From NCBI GenBank assembly GCA_904063045.1, contig CAJFCJ010000021.1, positions 620,001 through 684,000 of the forward strand: a stretch of 64,000 nucleotides of DNA, written 5' to 3'. The position numbers and the translations under genes are program-made. Positions 25,076-39,100 of this stretch are shown piece after piece. This DNA is from Dimorphilus gyrociliatus (Eukaryota; Annelida; Polychaeta; Dinophilidae). The notes beneath the pieces are model-generated. The model was not told the DNA's origin, did no database searches, and was given only the letters and a program-made list of their open reading frames with translations. The first letter of the stretch is position 1. Each line of letters opens with the position of its first letter.

Positions 25076-27417
25076 ATGCCGTCAACTGCTAAAGACTATG
25101 CAAGGTAAGGTTTGTTAACTATCTAAATTGGTTTAATAGGTTGTTTACATTGAGCGATAATACAAACAATTTTCTAATAGGCAATTAGGTATTATAAAAA
25201 AGTGCAGTTTAAAAGGCAGATCGAATCTGAGAGTATGTTCACGTAAGTTTACGATTAATCATCTTTTAAGAATTGTTTTTGTATATATTTTAATAATTGA
25301 TGGACAGGTCAAAAATTTAGTTATTTTGTTGTTATCGATTTTGAGAGTACTTGTTGGAAAGAGGAGAAATCAATTGTTCAAGAGATCAGTAAATATACTC
25401 GTATCTTTATTTTAATATATATAATACAAACAAATTATAAATAACTTAGTTGAATTTCCTGCTGTACTAATAAATTCATCAACTGGTAAAGTGGAATCAG
25501 AGTTCCACTATTATGTGCAACCGCAAGAACATCCAATTCTAAGTGATTTCTGTAAAGAATTAACAGGAATAACGCAGGTAGAGATTCGGAAAATATATAA
25601 CTTATCCATTTTATGATATACAAGAAATTTAGTTATCAATTGATTTTGATAGGCTCAAGTAGAAAGAGGAATACCATTAAGACTATGTCTCGACCTATTT
25701 TGTAAATGGATGAGGAAGATGTCAGAGGAAAAAGGATTCGTATTCGATAATCGTTTAGGGAAAAAAGCATGCGCTTTTATTACTTGGTCAGGTAATAATT
25801 AATTGAAAATAAACGAATAGTATAAAGTGTTGCATAATAAATAGAATAACATATATACATCTTTATAGATTGGGATTTAAGCGTTTGTCTACATAATGAA
25901 TGTAAGAGAAAACAGATAAGAAAACCCATCGAATTAAATAGTTGGATAGATTTAAGAAGAGTTTTTAAGGTATTTTTTTATCTTATCTTTTAACGAATAT
26001 GTCTCTGACTGTACTACAATGTTTTTTGCTATGTTTAGAGATTTTATGGGAAAACTCCCGCTGGTCTTGAAGGAGGACTAAAATATGTAGGTCTAGAGTT
26101 TCAAGGAAGACAGCACTCAGGTAATCTAGTATATTTCTTATGTCCAAACTAGTATATGTCATCTAAGCTACAGTTACAGCAATAATAATTAAGAGCACCT
26201 ATATAATTACCTATAGGTTTAGAAGATTCGAGAAATACTGCAAAATTAGCATACAAGTTAATATGTGATGGCTGCGTTTTAACTCTGACAAGAGATTCTA
26301 AAGATGTATGGCAATATTTTGTTATTATTATCAATTTACAAGAGTTTTTAATAAACTTTTTTTCCACTTGTAGATATGCGCTACTACTCTTACAACTAGA
26401 ATTATTCACTCTCCGGATGTTAGTATTGATAATAACGATGATAATAACAAGAATAATATCATTAGTTTAAGGGAGAAAGAAACAAACAATACAAGAAGTA
26501 CATATCAATGTATTAATAGAAAATTTACAGCTGTTGATAAGATCAGTTCACCAACTATTAAGAAAGATAATAATAAGCTCTTTGCAATATCCGAAAATGA
26601 ACAACGAAAGATGAAAAAGAAAATACTATTGAATCCTTTTCAAATAAAGGATAATTCAAGAGAAATTAGTAAAGAGAATAAGGAAGAAAGTGAAAAAACT
26701 GAGAAAATGACGAACAATCATGATAATGGTAATGAGAAGCTGATTACAAAAAGTCGTATTATTATTAAGACTAGAAAGTTTAGTAGACCTCAATATGAGA
26801 TAATTCAGGAAAAGATTCCTATTAAGGACGCTTCAAAAAATCAGTTATCGGAATGTAAATGGGCATTGTCGAAGACTAGAAAGATTAATGATCAATTGAA
26901 AGAAAAAGAACAATTGGGTAAAGCGTCTACACCTCAAAGAACAAATGGAACAAGTAATCAGTCCAACGAATTCAAAACGCCGAATAGTATTGTTTTAAAT
27001 ACATCGAAAAATAAGAGTAAAATGTTAAAAACGCCACCGATGTGCCAATGTGGGCGAAGAAGTAAACGTAAGTGCGTTCAAACACCCGGTCCAAATATGG
27101 GAAGGAATTTTTATACCTGTTCCTACGGAAGAAGAAGTTCAGGATCTGGTGAAGGTTGTAGTTTTTTTTCGTGGGAAGGAGAAGATAAATCTGCTACAAA
27201 CTTAAAATCGGATTCAACTTACAGTTATTCGATAAGAGAGGAATATATGTCTCCAGAAATGAAGAGGGCAAAAATGAATTTATCATCCGAGACGGTTGAT
27301 ACAAACAGAAAGGAGAAGATTATCGAAAAGAACCAAGAGAATGTTTTTAAACCAGTATTAGTTTACTCTGCAAAAAATCAATTAAAGAGTAATCTTTTAA
27401 AAAATCCGTTTTTATGA
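25076..27417 (+). CDS. ERI2: ERI1-family 3'-5' exonuclease with GRF zinc finger (ERI2/EXOD1)
   Basis: DEDDh exonuclease of the ERI2 type, acting on RNA or DNA 3' ends. Nine exons join in phase: 25076-25104, 25208-25242, 25308-25388, 25450-25577, 25653-25791, 25869-25969, 26039-26120, 26217-26305 and 26374-27417, giving 575 residues. Catalytic motifs in order are VVIDFESTCW (Asp and Glu), the family block VQPQEHPILSDFCKELTGI, ITWSDWDL, SWIDLRRVF (Asp) and HSGLEDSRNTA (the His and Asp of ExoIII). After a Lys/Asn-rich, probably disordered linker comes a C-terminal GRF finger (MCQCGRRSKRKCVQTPGPN, then FYTCS, then GCSFFSWEGE), which binds single-stranded nucleic acid in related proteins. Exonuclease plus GRF finger is the ERI2 layout. 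The last exon of 1,044 bases is the longest and encodes the whole tail. Confidence 0.95.
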
Positions 27418-28793
27418 TTTTGTTAATTTTTAGATTAAGAAGAGAGAGAGACACTATACTATTTATAATTATGACTAAGAGATTATATGTAATTTTCCGC
27501 TTGCTTTTTAATCAATAAAAGTAATAAAAACTATATTTGAAAGATAATATCTAGATGCAAAATTAGATGAAAATTAAAAGTAAACCTATCTTGAGTGTAA
27601 ATATTTATTTAACCAAATATTGATGAGTTTTACCATTAATCCATAGTTTCTTTTTATTATAATATAAAAAGAATTAAATCCAGATTTATCAAGTATTTCT
27701 ATAAAAGAAGTTATATAGTAAGAATATTGATAATTTTCATTATTTAAAAATTTCTTTTCTTATTTCTTATTGTCAGTTTAAAGGTTTTGAAAAATTCAAA
27801 CAAGGAGCGAAAGATTATTGAACTGTTAAAATATAAAGAGAAAATGATTGCTATTTAATTATAATTATAAGCATCGTCTATTAAATTAATTGATAATTTT
27901 TGTTATTTTTCTATAAAAATACTAATTATAATTGATTTTAAATGTATAAAAAAGGAATGTTGTATGCTGCCTTTTATCTACAAATGAAGATACTTATGTA
28001 AAGTTTATGTATATATCAATTATATAATAAAAAAAGAGAATAAATGCGTTTTTTTTGTTATTTATAAACAATCACTTAAACGTTACAGAGAGTTGAAAAA
28101 CAGTTTTCTTTGTATTTATCGATTATTCATTGAATTGAACAAAAAAATATTCGATATCAAATATTTCGACTTTTAAAAATCATTCAACGTACACTGATTC
28201 CCTCTCTCTTTCCCTCTTTCTCTATCCGCTTCACTGATTTCCCGTGTCCTTGAACATTTTTTCTACTTGATAAACTCGTTCTTGCACCTTAATTTGTTCA
28301 CTCTCTCCCTCTCTCTCTCTCTACAATATCGATAGATAAGTAGAGCATTATAGGTAGTTCTCCTGTTCCAAGAAAATTCTTTTCCATTCTTCTTTCATTT
28401 TTGATTAAAAGTAGAAATTATTCTAGGTTTTTATTGATTAGATTGAATTATTATTAACGTTCAATAGTTGAATAAATGACTTTTGATGATTGTATTGTTA
28501 CTTGACAAAAAATGCATCTATTTTCAGTTGGGGAAATATTGAATAGATCTTTTGTAAATGTTATAAAATATGTAAAGAGAGATTTTACTTGTTTAAAAAT
28601 CATCTTCTTTAACATTTTACTTATAAAAAGTTTATATAATTTTTCCTTTCTTTCTTTCTTTCTTTCAAACAAGAAAAAAACAAAACCTTTTTCATTTGAC
28701 GTCATCAATCTTATTAATATTCAAAGTAGATGGTAGCGACGCAGTCATTTAAAAGAAAATTAGTACTCAGTTACCTTTAATATCAGCTAAAGA
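27418..28793. other. Intergenic region between ERI2 and the polycystin gene
   Basis: A+T-rich, with no coding exon seen. It contains a CT tract at about 28300-28321, a TTTC repeat at 28645-28668, and a palindromic CRE (TGACGTCA, 28697-28704) just upstream of the polycystin start codon. Confidence 0.5.
28697..28704. promoter_or_regulatory. CRE/ATF palindrome in the polycystin promoter
   Basis: Perfect TGACGTCA about 90 bases upstream of the start codon, the usual position for a CREB/ATF site near a transcription start. Use is inferred. Confidence 0.4.
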
Positions 28794-30072
28794 ATGAAAT
28801 TTGTTCAAAAACTTCACTTAATAATCTGTTTAACTTTGTTTGTCTATAACTTGAAAAATTTGTTGATAAGAGCAGCGGCAGCCAACCAAGGTAAACAAAC
28901 AAACAAACAAATATTTTTTAATATAATACTACTTTGTAAAGAAATATTAACCAATTAACTTTTACCTTTTTCTCTCCGGAGTTTAGGAAACGTTCTTTTC
29001 AATCTTCTATATAAAAAAAACTATATAGATATACACTGTATATATATTCTCTTTCATTTCTAATGCATTTAAAGAAACTGAAAGAGCCGATATTTTTCAT
29101 TGAGCACTGGTCTTTTTATTAATATTATTATTAAATGTATATGTACATGTATTCATGCTTATTCGGAAAAGAGGATTATCTTCCGTCTCTTCTAGTTTTT
29201 CCCTATTTTTTTCAGTCTTTGAAATTTAATTATAAGTTATATTTTAAATGTAAACTTTTTCATTGACTGAAAGGATCGAGGGAAAGAAAAAGAAGGGTAT
29301 GAATAATCCCTAATTAATCTATAACATTCATCTTTCAGATCCTCCTCCCACTCCCTCGTGCGACGGAGATGTCTGTACTTGTTCACAAGCAGATTATGAT
29401 CCAATAGATAACAAATGCTTGAAAGGTTTCAATCATCAATCAAACTAGTATCAATTTACTTTCTTTAAACATAAATCATCTCCCTTTTAGGGGTTGAGTT
29501 GGGTCAATCTTGTAACGAAGACAATCTTTATTGTCTGGATATAAACAGCCATTGTTTAACCACTTGTCAATGTAAAGCTGGTTTTGAGAACGTTGGAGAA
29601 GTTTGCCAAATAAGTTTGTTATTCTAAACTAATTATATAAATATTAATATCTCATTTATACATGTAAATATGCAAATATATATTAAAGGACTTCATACTG
29701 GGAGTGATCTTGCTCAACAATTCAGTGGTGGGGTTCAGCCGACAACCGAACGAAATACAATTTTCCTTCTCGAAAATTCTGTTATAAAGGCTAGCGGAAC
29801 ACTTTTGCAGTATCAGTATAAGCCTAGCTCAGGTATTACGAAATGTTTCAAAGATTTTTTATATATATTATATACAATTATTGTATATTCAATTTAGAGG
29901 GTTCTTTCACAATACAAATATGGAGGCTAATGAAAGTTATCGCTGAATCAAACTTTTATTATAAGCTGATACATGAGAATGAATTAGTGGTATCCAATCA
30001 ACAATTAAACTCAATCTCTAGTTTTACCTTAGCAACACCTATAAGGGTAAAGACATATTAATCATGCTCTCT

Positions 30073-30103
<31 letters not shown>

Positions 30104-33100
30104 GTCTTATCCTAATTATTTTCTCTGTATTAAGGTTGAAGCAAATGATATAATTGGCTATAAGACGGTAGAAAGTGCAAACATCGGAAATGTTTTATCT
30201 TATATTTCAACTGCCTGCCAATCGGATACTGAGCGCGGTCAATTATTAGCCAACTATCAAAGTTTATCACCAAATTCAGTTTTAAAATTTACTAAAAGAC
30301 AAGATTCGTCAGATTGCCAAATAAGAAAATATCCAATAAACGCAAAAATCCGACCAGGTAGTAATTAACTATTATAATTTATTCAAATTAATAAACTAAT
30401 GAATATTAATATTGTAGACGATCCTATTCATAGGGGATGTGTTAAGAGTAGAACAAGTGACGAAGATATGTCGATTTTAGTACAGAGTTCTAAATTATCA
30501 GTTGACCAATGCTCCCATTACTGCTGGAATCTGGGATATCTCTACTCCGAATTGAAATACGTAAAGAATAAGAAATATTCCACTATATATTCATGTAGAT
30601 AACAATAATTCTATTTAAATAGCCGAATATGTGTAGATGCGGTCCATTCTTTGGTACTAAAGATGATGATTCAGTCTTCGCCGCTAACATACGCTGTTCT
30701 TCATCTTGCACTAGAATCGGTTCAAATAGCAACTGGAAATGTGGAGCCAGTTCATACGCTTCAGTCTATCAATTTCCATGTACAGCATTAAATATTAATA
30801 ATTACTTAGATTTATATATTAACTAATTAATTGATTTAATTATAATCAGCAACATTTATCAATCAAAAGATTGATTCGCTATTCAATTCCGCAACTGAAT
30901 TCTATTATGGTATAAACGCCACTATTAAACAGCCGCAAGGTTCTGAGATTTGCAAAGAGGTTGGCGGTACTTTAGTAGGTGATCCTACTTTTCTAAATCA
31001 AAATGGAGGAAGTAACATGTATAGAAAATTTCATTTATATCTGACTTAAATAGTAACAATAAGTTGTAATCTTTCATTTTTTGCAATTTTCAAATGAAGA
31101 TATGTTACTGGAATTATGAAAATATATGACTTACCATCGGCCAATGGTCAAGAATCAATCCAATTACTTATGAACGAAAAAGGGAACGTTGTGAATAAGG
31201 ATAATATTGAATTTTTACCTAATAGACCAGATAATGTACAAGGAATAGAGGTATTTCAATTAACTTTTAACTAGATAGATTAATAAAACGTATTCATCAA
31301 CTCGCAGAATTGTTTAACTTTCCGAGGTAATAGCAAATATGAAGATAATAGATGCGATGAGAGTTCCGGACGTTTACTTTGTATATTTGACAAATATCCA
31401 TTTGATAATTCATTCGGTTAATTTATTATATAATTGCTTAAACTAATTAATAATTACTACGTTCATCTTTAGATACAACTCAAGAGATAACCTTATCATT
31501 CGATAATGAAATTAATACAAAGTGGGCTCAAACTGGCGGAGTAATTTCCTATGTTGAAGGCGTTATTAACAAAGCTATATCTATAACGAATAACGCATAC
31601 ATTGATATATTATACAATCGTTTGAGTTGTTTTGATCTTCCGGCTCAATGCCAATCAGGATTCTCGTTTATGTTTTTCATGAAATTACTATCCACAAAAG
31701 ATCAAATAATATTTGGATTAAGTTCAGATACCGGAAATATGAAAACAATAAAACTGCTATACATCAGCCAACAATTGAAATTATCTTATCCAACAGTCGG
31801 AAATCTGGAGACAACTATATCATTAATATCAAGCACGGATTTCACTGCTTGGAATCATTTGGCAATCATTCAGAGTGTTTGTAAATTGATATTTTTTATA
31901 TTAATGTTATAAATAGGAGGGAAAAAAGTACTTTTGTCAATTTGTTTGTTTTCGTTTTCTACTTTATAGATCAATGGACAAACAATAATATGGAAAGTGT
32001 ACGTTAATGGGGAACTCTTGCAAACAGTAAATATAGGATTGGTCGAAATGACAAATTTTATAGGTATTAGATACGGTAGATCTATTAATGACCAAAACCT
32101 TCAATATAATTCTGATATCTATTTGGACGAGTTAAAAATATCAAATAGATTACTTCTTGACGATAATATCTATAGAGAATACGGTAAATACTATATTAAG
32201 ATAATTCAATTGAATTGAATGATTGAATGAATGAATAAATATATTTTTTGTTTTATTATAGAAAAAGCTGCTTTAAAATTAAACAATGAAATGACTTTTA
32301 AAGTATCAAAAGAACTGTTGGAATTAAATAATAGAAATGTTGAAATTTCACTTGGTATTCAAGATATTGGCTATAAATTTAATAGTATTCAATCCGGTTT
32401 AAAAGCTCAAATAGCAAGTGTCTGCAATTCATTATGTACTAATGGTTTTACTTTATCAATTTGGTTGAGGATAAGACAACCAATATCCAATTATAATATA
32501 TTAAAAAATGAAGGCAATGGATTTCAATTAAAGTACATTTCTTATTATTTATATATTCACACACGTATTTAATGTATATTTTACATATATTTTCATCATT
32601 TCTTAGATATTTAGTATCAAGTAATAAGTTTCAATTAAAGAATAAAATCGGAAATTTTATAACAAATGCAGAATTTTCACTTCCATTTGATAGTTGGTTT
32701 CACTTGGCTTGGAAATCTCATAGACAATTTGGAACATATGTCTTCCTGAATTCAAAACAAATTAAGAATGTTCAATTTGTACAAGATCAATCCAATACAC
32801 CGTCTACTTCCGATACAACAAACTTTAATAGTTTAGTTATTGGAGAAGAAACTAGTAGTAGATGTCAACAAGGTTGGGAAAAGTATGGTGAAAAATGTCT
32901 TTATGTTTCAAAGACGAAATTTAATTATAAAAGAGCAGAGATTTTTTGTAAACACAAAGAGTCTATACTGCTCAGAATATCTAGTTTGGAGGAACATAAA
33001 TTCGTGAAATCTCTTATGATGTAAGTTCATTACATTCTCTTCTTAAATATAATAGTCTATTGTTATTTTTAATTAAGACTGAAAGGTATTTCACATATAT

Positions 33101-36100
33101 GGTTTGGTTTAACTGTAAGTGGTCCTGATAATAATACATGGACTTATGATGGTATAAAACCTAATTATATTCCTCCTGATCGAAATCCATCTATGGATGA
33201 ACGTTATGGAAAATTATCAAAATCAGATACGGATCTACACGATTCTGACTATAAAGATAGTTATCATATTATTTGTGAAAAGCCTCTTTCTATTAAGCCT
33301 ACAAATGGTTTGTTTTTATCATGCAGTTACTTCATTCTATCTTAATATAGTTATTAAATCACTCTTCTTTTCGTAAAAACGCAAAATTACAGATAGAGAT
33401 GAAGCTTTACCCAATTGGAAACACTTTAATGGATTCTTTTATTATATTTCAACATTTTCATCGTCTAGAATGGAAGCTATTGAAAAATGTAACAACTATT
33501 CGTCCAATCTTGTTTCCATACTCTTCGAGAGAGAATATGAATATTTAAATAATCAATTAAAAGGGTATGTAAACAGTACATTCATTTATATACTTAATTA
33601 GGCTTATAAGAGAGAGATAATGTTTTTCAGTAAAGGATCTTTCTTTATTGGTATGGACTTTAATGCTAACGCTAACAAGTACTTTTGGAAAGATGGTAGT
33701 CCAGTTACTGCTGAGAATATTAATTATATAAACTTGGAAGGTTCAAATGGACCAAATATTCTACTGGAATGTAACTCTGGACAAAATTGCTCTATTGTTA
33801 AAAGCTCATTAGAACAAGCACGATTTATTTGTAAAAGAAAAGAAAGAGTATTAAATAGAGGTGGTTGTAACTTTGGAGATTATTCTTTCAATGGACGATG
33901 TCTATCAGTTATTCAAGAAGCTGGAAAATATTATGATATTGTTAAAAAATGTAATTTATTGGGTGGTGAAGCTGTTTCTCTGACTAATCAGGAAGATGTT
34001 CCGGCTCTCGAATCTATTATGATCGCTCTTAATCAAAGTAATGCTGTTGTTACAAATTGAGAAACTTTTTATAATGATATACTTAACCATTTTTAGACGG
34101 AAAGTCATTCTATATCGGAGGTCATAGAACTGTTTCAGGAGGTGATTACTACTGGATAACTGGCGAGATTGTAACATCTATAAATCTAAGAGATGAGGGT
34201 TCCTCACCGTCTTTCTGTAGCATAGCTAAATTATCCAATGACAATACTATGTACATGGAAAGCTTATGTAATAATGAAGATGGATTATTATGCGAATACG
34301 GTATGATATTTCATATGTGTTTATCATGTGTTTCTATTATCTGATTTACTATCTACATAGATGCTGGAACGGTTATGGAAATGGACGACCTTAGACTTTA
34401 TTCTTCAGCTTTACCCGATACAGATATCACCAACATCTATAAGGAACAAAGTTGAAACATTAACGAATCGAATAATAATTGCAAAGCTAAAATATTTCTT
34501 ATTTACTATTTTAGATGCCAACTTGAAAATATTAAAAATACCTTGCAGTACAAAGTTGACGGATAATACGGTCAGAGGTCAAAAGATAAGTGGATCTGGA
34601 AAAAGTTATATAGATATTGCAGCTACGTCAAAGTTAATTTACGATTCATCTATAATGAAGGATGTTCTAGATATTAAAGATAGTGAATTTATTAAATATA
34701 CTATTGATTCAAATTGGAATGCTTGTTTGATGAGTTTAAGCAGTTGTCTTGGTGGTTTTTCAATTGGTTTTTGGGTCAAATTTATGGGAAATAAACCACT
34801 GTTTCAATTGTTATCCATTAGAAATCAACTAACAATTTCTGTTGAGACCACTCTAAATATTAAGTATATATGCTTATTAATTAATCTAAATAGGTGGATA
34901 CATTACTAATAAATATACGTCTTCGATAGATATCTAAATTTGGTTATTAATGAATTGAATATAAATGAAAAAGCTTTTCTTCCAACTGTAAACGATTGGT
35001 TCTATCTATCAATTGCTTATCACTTAAATCATGGATTGGATGTTTATGCTAATACGCATAAGATTTTATCAAGTCCTACTCCAGTAGCTTCAGCGGGTGC
35101 ATTCGCCCCAGGAGCTTATTTACAAATTGGCGGAGAACTACCAATGAGACTAAGAGATTTTATGTTTCAAACAAACTTTTGGAATGAAAAGATAATTTTT
35201 GATGAAGTTTGTAAGTGAAATATTACAGAATATCTTTGCTTTTCCTTGTATCAATTCGTAAAAAGAATAAATTTTATCTTTTAATAGATTCATTAAAACG
35301 ATTATGGAATGAGAACTTTAATAGTCAACTCGCAGGTAGTTCAGCAGTATTGGAAGAACATAATCTAATATTTGGAAAGTCTTTAAGAATGTCCCCAAGT
35401 GATCAGAGTTATATTATAACTACAGACCAATATGCTAATTGTTTAACGAACTTTGGTAATAAACAAATAATAAGGAGAAAACAACATCTTAATTATTTTC
35501 CTTTTAGATAATTGCCAGAATGGAATAACAATATCTTTCTTTATGTTTTGGAAGGAGTTTACTCAAACATTCCTTAGATTCTATATAAATAAAGGAAATA
35601 ATAACTTCTTACTGAGTATTATTGGAACAGGAAACAATTTCAAATTAACTATTCCTGGTCGAATGGCGTCTATTAATATACCAAGTAGTATTAGCAAACT
35701 TAAATGGTATCTCTACGTCTTTACAATCGATTTTAAAACGAATACTTTCCTGTTATACATCGATGGGATTAGATACGAAATGACTTCAGTATTTTCTGAT
35801 CATTCATTCGATCCAACACATTTTAGTCAAATTCAAATTTCACCTCCTGAGGAAAGTCTACTAATTGATGAATTAAGAATTCATAACAATATCGTTGGTG
35901 ATTGGAGTTACGCTATTCGTTAGTATCTTATTAGAATTTTGTTCAATATAATAATATATATATTTTCTCATTCAGCTTTTAAATCATGCTATGAATACTA
36001 CGAGAATGGAATACTAACTAATGGTGATTATTACATAGATCCAGATGGTATAGAGAGTCCTTCACAACCAGTACTTGTCACTTGCGAAATGGACAATAAT

Positions 36101-39100
36101 AGGGTTCAAAGTCAATTTGCGCATGACAGGAATGCTAAATTATTTATTAATCCATCTGTAATGCAAGTGGACAATGAAGGAAACGCAAAAATTTTATTAA
36201 ATTATCAACTGGATACTAAAGTTTTAAGAGAAATTATTAAATCTTCTGTTCAATGTTATCAACAGCTAACTTTTGAATGTTCAGGTATCATATTTACAAT
36301 ATAGTATTCATATACTATATTGTTCTCACAAAATAAATCTTTACCTAAATAATTATAGGAACTCAGAATCCTGTAAGAATGATGAGACAGTCTATTGAAG
36401 AAACTACTATCGATTTTTGGAAGTCAACTCCAAAAGAAACGTCAACAATTCAATGTTCAACTGGTCAAAATTTCATTCAGAATACAGTTTTAAAAGCAAA
36501 AGATCAACTACCTATAACATCGGTAGTTATACAAGGAATTGAATCAAATTCAGGCGAACAAATATGGTCTGTTGGACCCTTAGTTTGTCAAGGACCTGGT
36601 ATACTATTAATTAATTGTTAATTTAATAATTTGATCATTTTTTTCTATTTAAATAGATAAAAGAGGCATTAAATTTGCCTTTAATAAACCAGACTTTAGT
36701 AATATAATAACTGAAGAGGGAATGCAAATATCATCTGGACAATCGGATGGACTAATTCAAACTTATACATCTGAATCTATCAATAAAGATGTACTACTTG
36801 TTATTGGAAAAGAAATTACCATAGAAGGGTTTCATACAAGTTCTTGTTTTTTAAATAAATCCAATTGTAATTATGGATTTAGTATAAATCTTAATATAAA
36901 CATTCAAAATATGGAGGATTCATTTTCAATATTTTCAAGTCCTCTATTGAAAATCCAATGCAGTCCTCAACCCTTCAATATCCATCAATTAACTTGTGTA
37001 GTTTCAATATCTACCTTCAATTTAGAATTTACAGTTTTATCCTATAGATGGATTTCAATAGGTGTTCTATGGAAAAACGTTGATACAGGTAACATTTTCG
37101 ATCCTAATTCTTTGTTATTTGATTTTACAAGTTATTTATTTATGTAGAAACGGCGAAAGTTTATTTAAATGGTTTTGAATTGGCAACGACCCCTTCTTCT
37201 ATAAGTATTGATAGAAGTTCAAATGAGAAGGTTGTCATTGGTTCAGCTAGTTCAATTAAAAATCAAATACTAATTGAATCATTAATTCTATACGAAACTT
37301 TTGTTGAAAAATCAAAATATGAGGAAAAATTTCCAAGATTTCAACTAAATTACAACTTTTTTATGGACAGAGTTGTTGAGATAAGAGGTCAAAGTAACTA
37401 TATTGTTCCATCGAAAGATAATAAAGACCCTTACTTTACTATAATAACCGATAATCCAATGTCTCTTATGGCTAAATTAGATAACAATATAAATGGCATA
37501 AAATTAACTGATGGAGCGTTAACGGCATATTTTTATAAGGAATGTATAGTTAATTTAGAAGCTTGTAATCGTGGCTTTAGTTTAGGATTTTGGTTCATTA
37601 CAAATTTCAGAGCGAATAGAAAGATAACTGTTCTAAACTTTGGCAGTAACTTTAAAATAAGTATCATCTTTGAAACAACCACAAAAATAGAAGTTGCATT
37701 AACAGAGGTTAATTGATTGTCCATATTTTTTGCTATATATTAATATATATATATATATCGGTATATACATTTATTTTATATTAACTATAGAATGACGGTT
37801 CAAATATAATCAAAATGGCTCCTATAAGTTTTAGCCATTGGTCACATATTGGAGTTGTGTATGATAAATCAATGAATGGAGCAGTAAGACTCTATGTAAA
37901 TGGTGAAAATATTGTATCTAGCTCAACGGGCAGGAGGAAAAGGTCAGCGTCTTCCAATTCACAACAAAACATTCCTAGCGAAGTAGTTATAGGATCAAAG
38001 GAGTCTTCTACTAGAATGCCATTTATAATTGATGATGTAATATTTAAAGATGACATCGTAGACTTCAATGAAGTCTATAATTCTCCAGGTAAATCAATTC
38101 AGTATCTTATTTCATAAATAAGTGTGACCTGTATAACATTATTCTAGGATTTCAACGGTCCAGTTCCTCGAGTACATCTTCTACAAGTGGATTCATTAGA
38201 AGAATTCTATTTAACGAATTTGAAGAATCTTCACAAACTATTCCGTTATATCCTAAACCAGCAAGTGGCTCGTTACCGAATGGAGCTGTTAAAACAAATG
38301 ACTATATCTCGTTGAACGGTGAAAATCAATACATTAGCACAACGACATCGTGGAATTCTGATTGTATAACAAATCCTTCGACTTGTGGTAACGGATTTGC
38401 ATTAGCTTTTGAATTTAAATTTGATGAAATAACTAGCCAAGATCAATATTTTCTAACATTGGGAAGTTCTGGTATTAATGAAAATGGTCTAGTTTTTGGC
38501 TTTTTACCAACTGATGATACGCTACCATTTAGAAGGCATTTTACTATAATATATAAAGATCGTTATAAAAAGCATTCGATATGGTTTGATGGTGAAAAAG
38601 ATACTTGGTATAATATGTTTATATCAAAAAGTAGCTCTATCTCTTCGGGATTAACGGTTTTTCTAAACGATCAAAAATTAACGAAAAATATCTTAACCGA
38701 AAATCTACAAGGTTCACAGACCGAAATACGAAGTTGCATTATTGGTAAACATGATAAGGAAAACAAGAATTTTGCAAAGATATCGATAAGAACATTTACG
38801 TTTTGGTCTCATAGCGCAGACCATCCATGGGGTAAATAAGAAATTGAATAAAGTTTTCTTTAAATATAACACCTTTATTAATTGATTCCTCTTTTCTCTT
38901 CTTCCCTATAAATGTAGACAATAACATTTGGCTTTCTATAAGCTTAACAAAATTAACTGAATATTTTGCTTACTTTCCAATGTCTGGAGGAAAACGATGT
39001 CAGGACATGTGTAAGAACAACGACGCTTGTCTATCATTTAGTATAAGAGGCATCCACTGTTATCTATCAACTAAGACACGAACTCAGCTGACAGCCTTAA

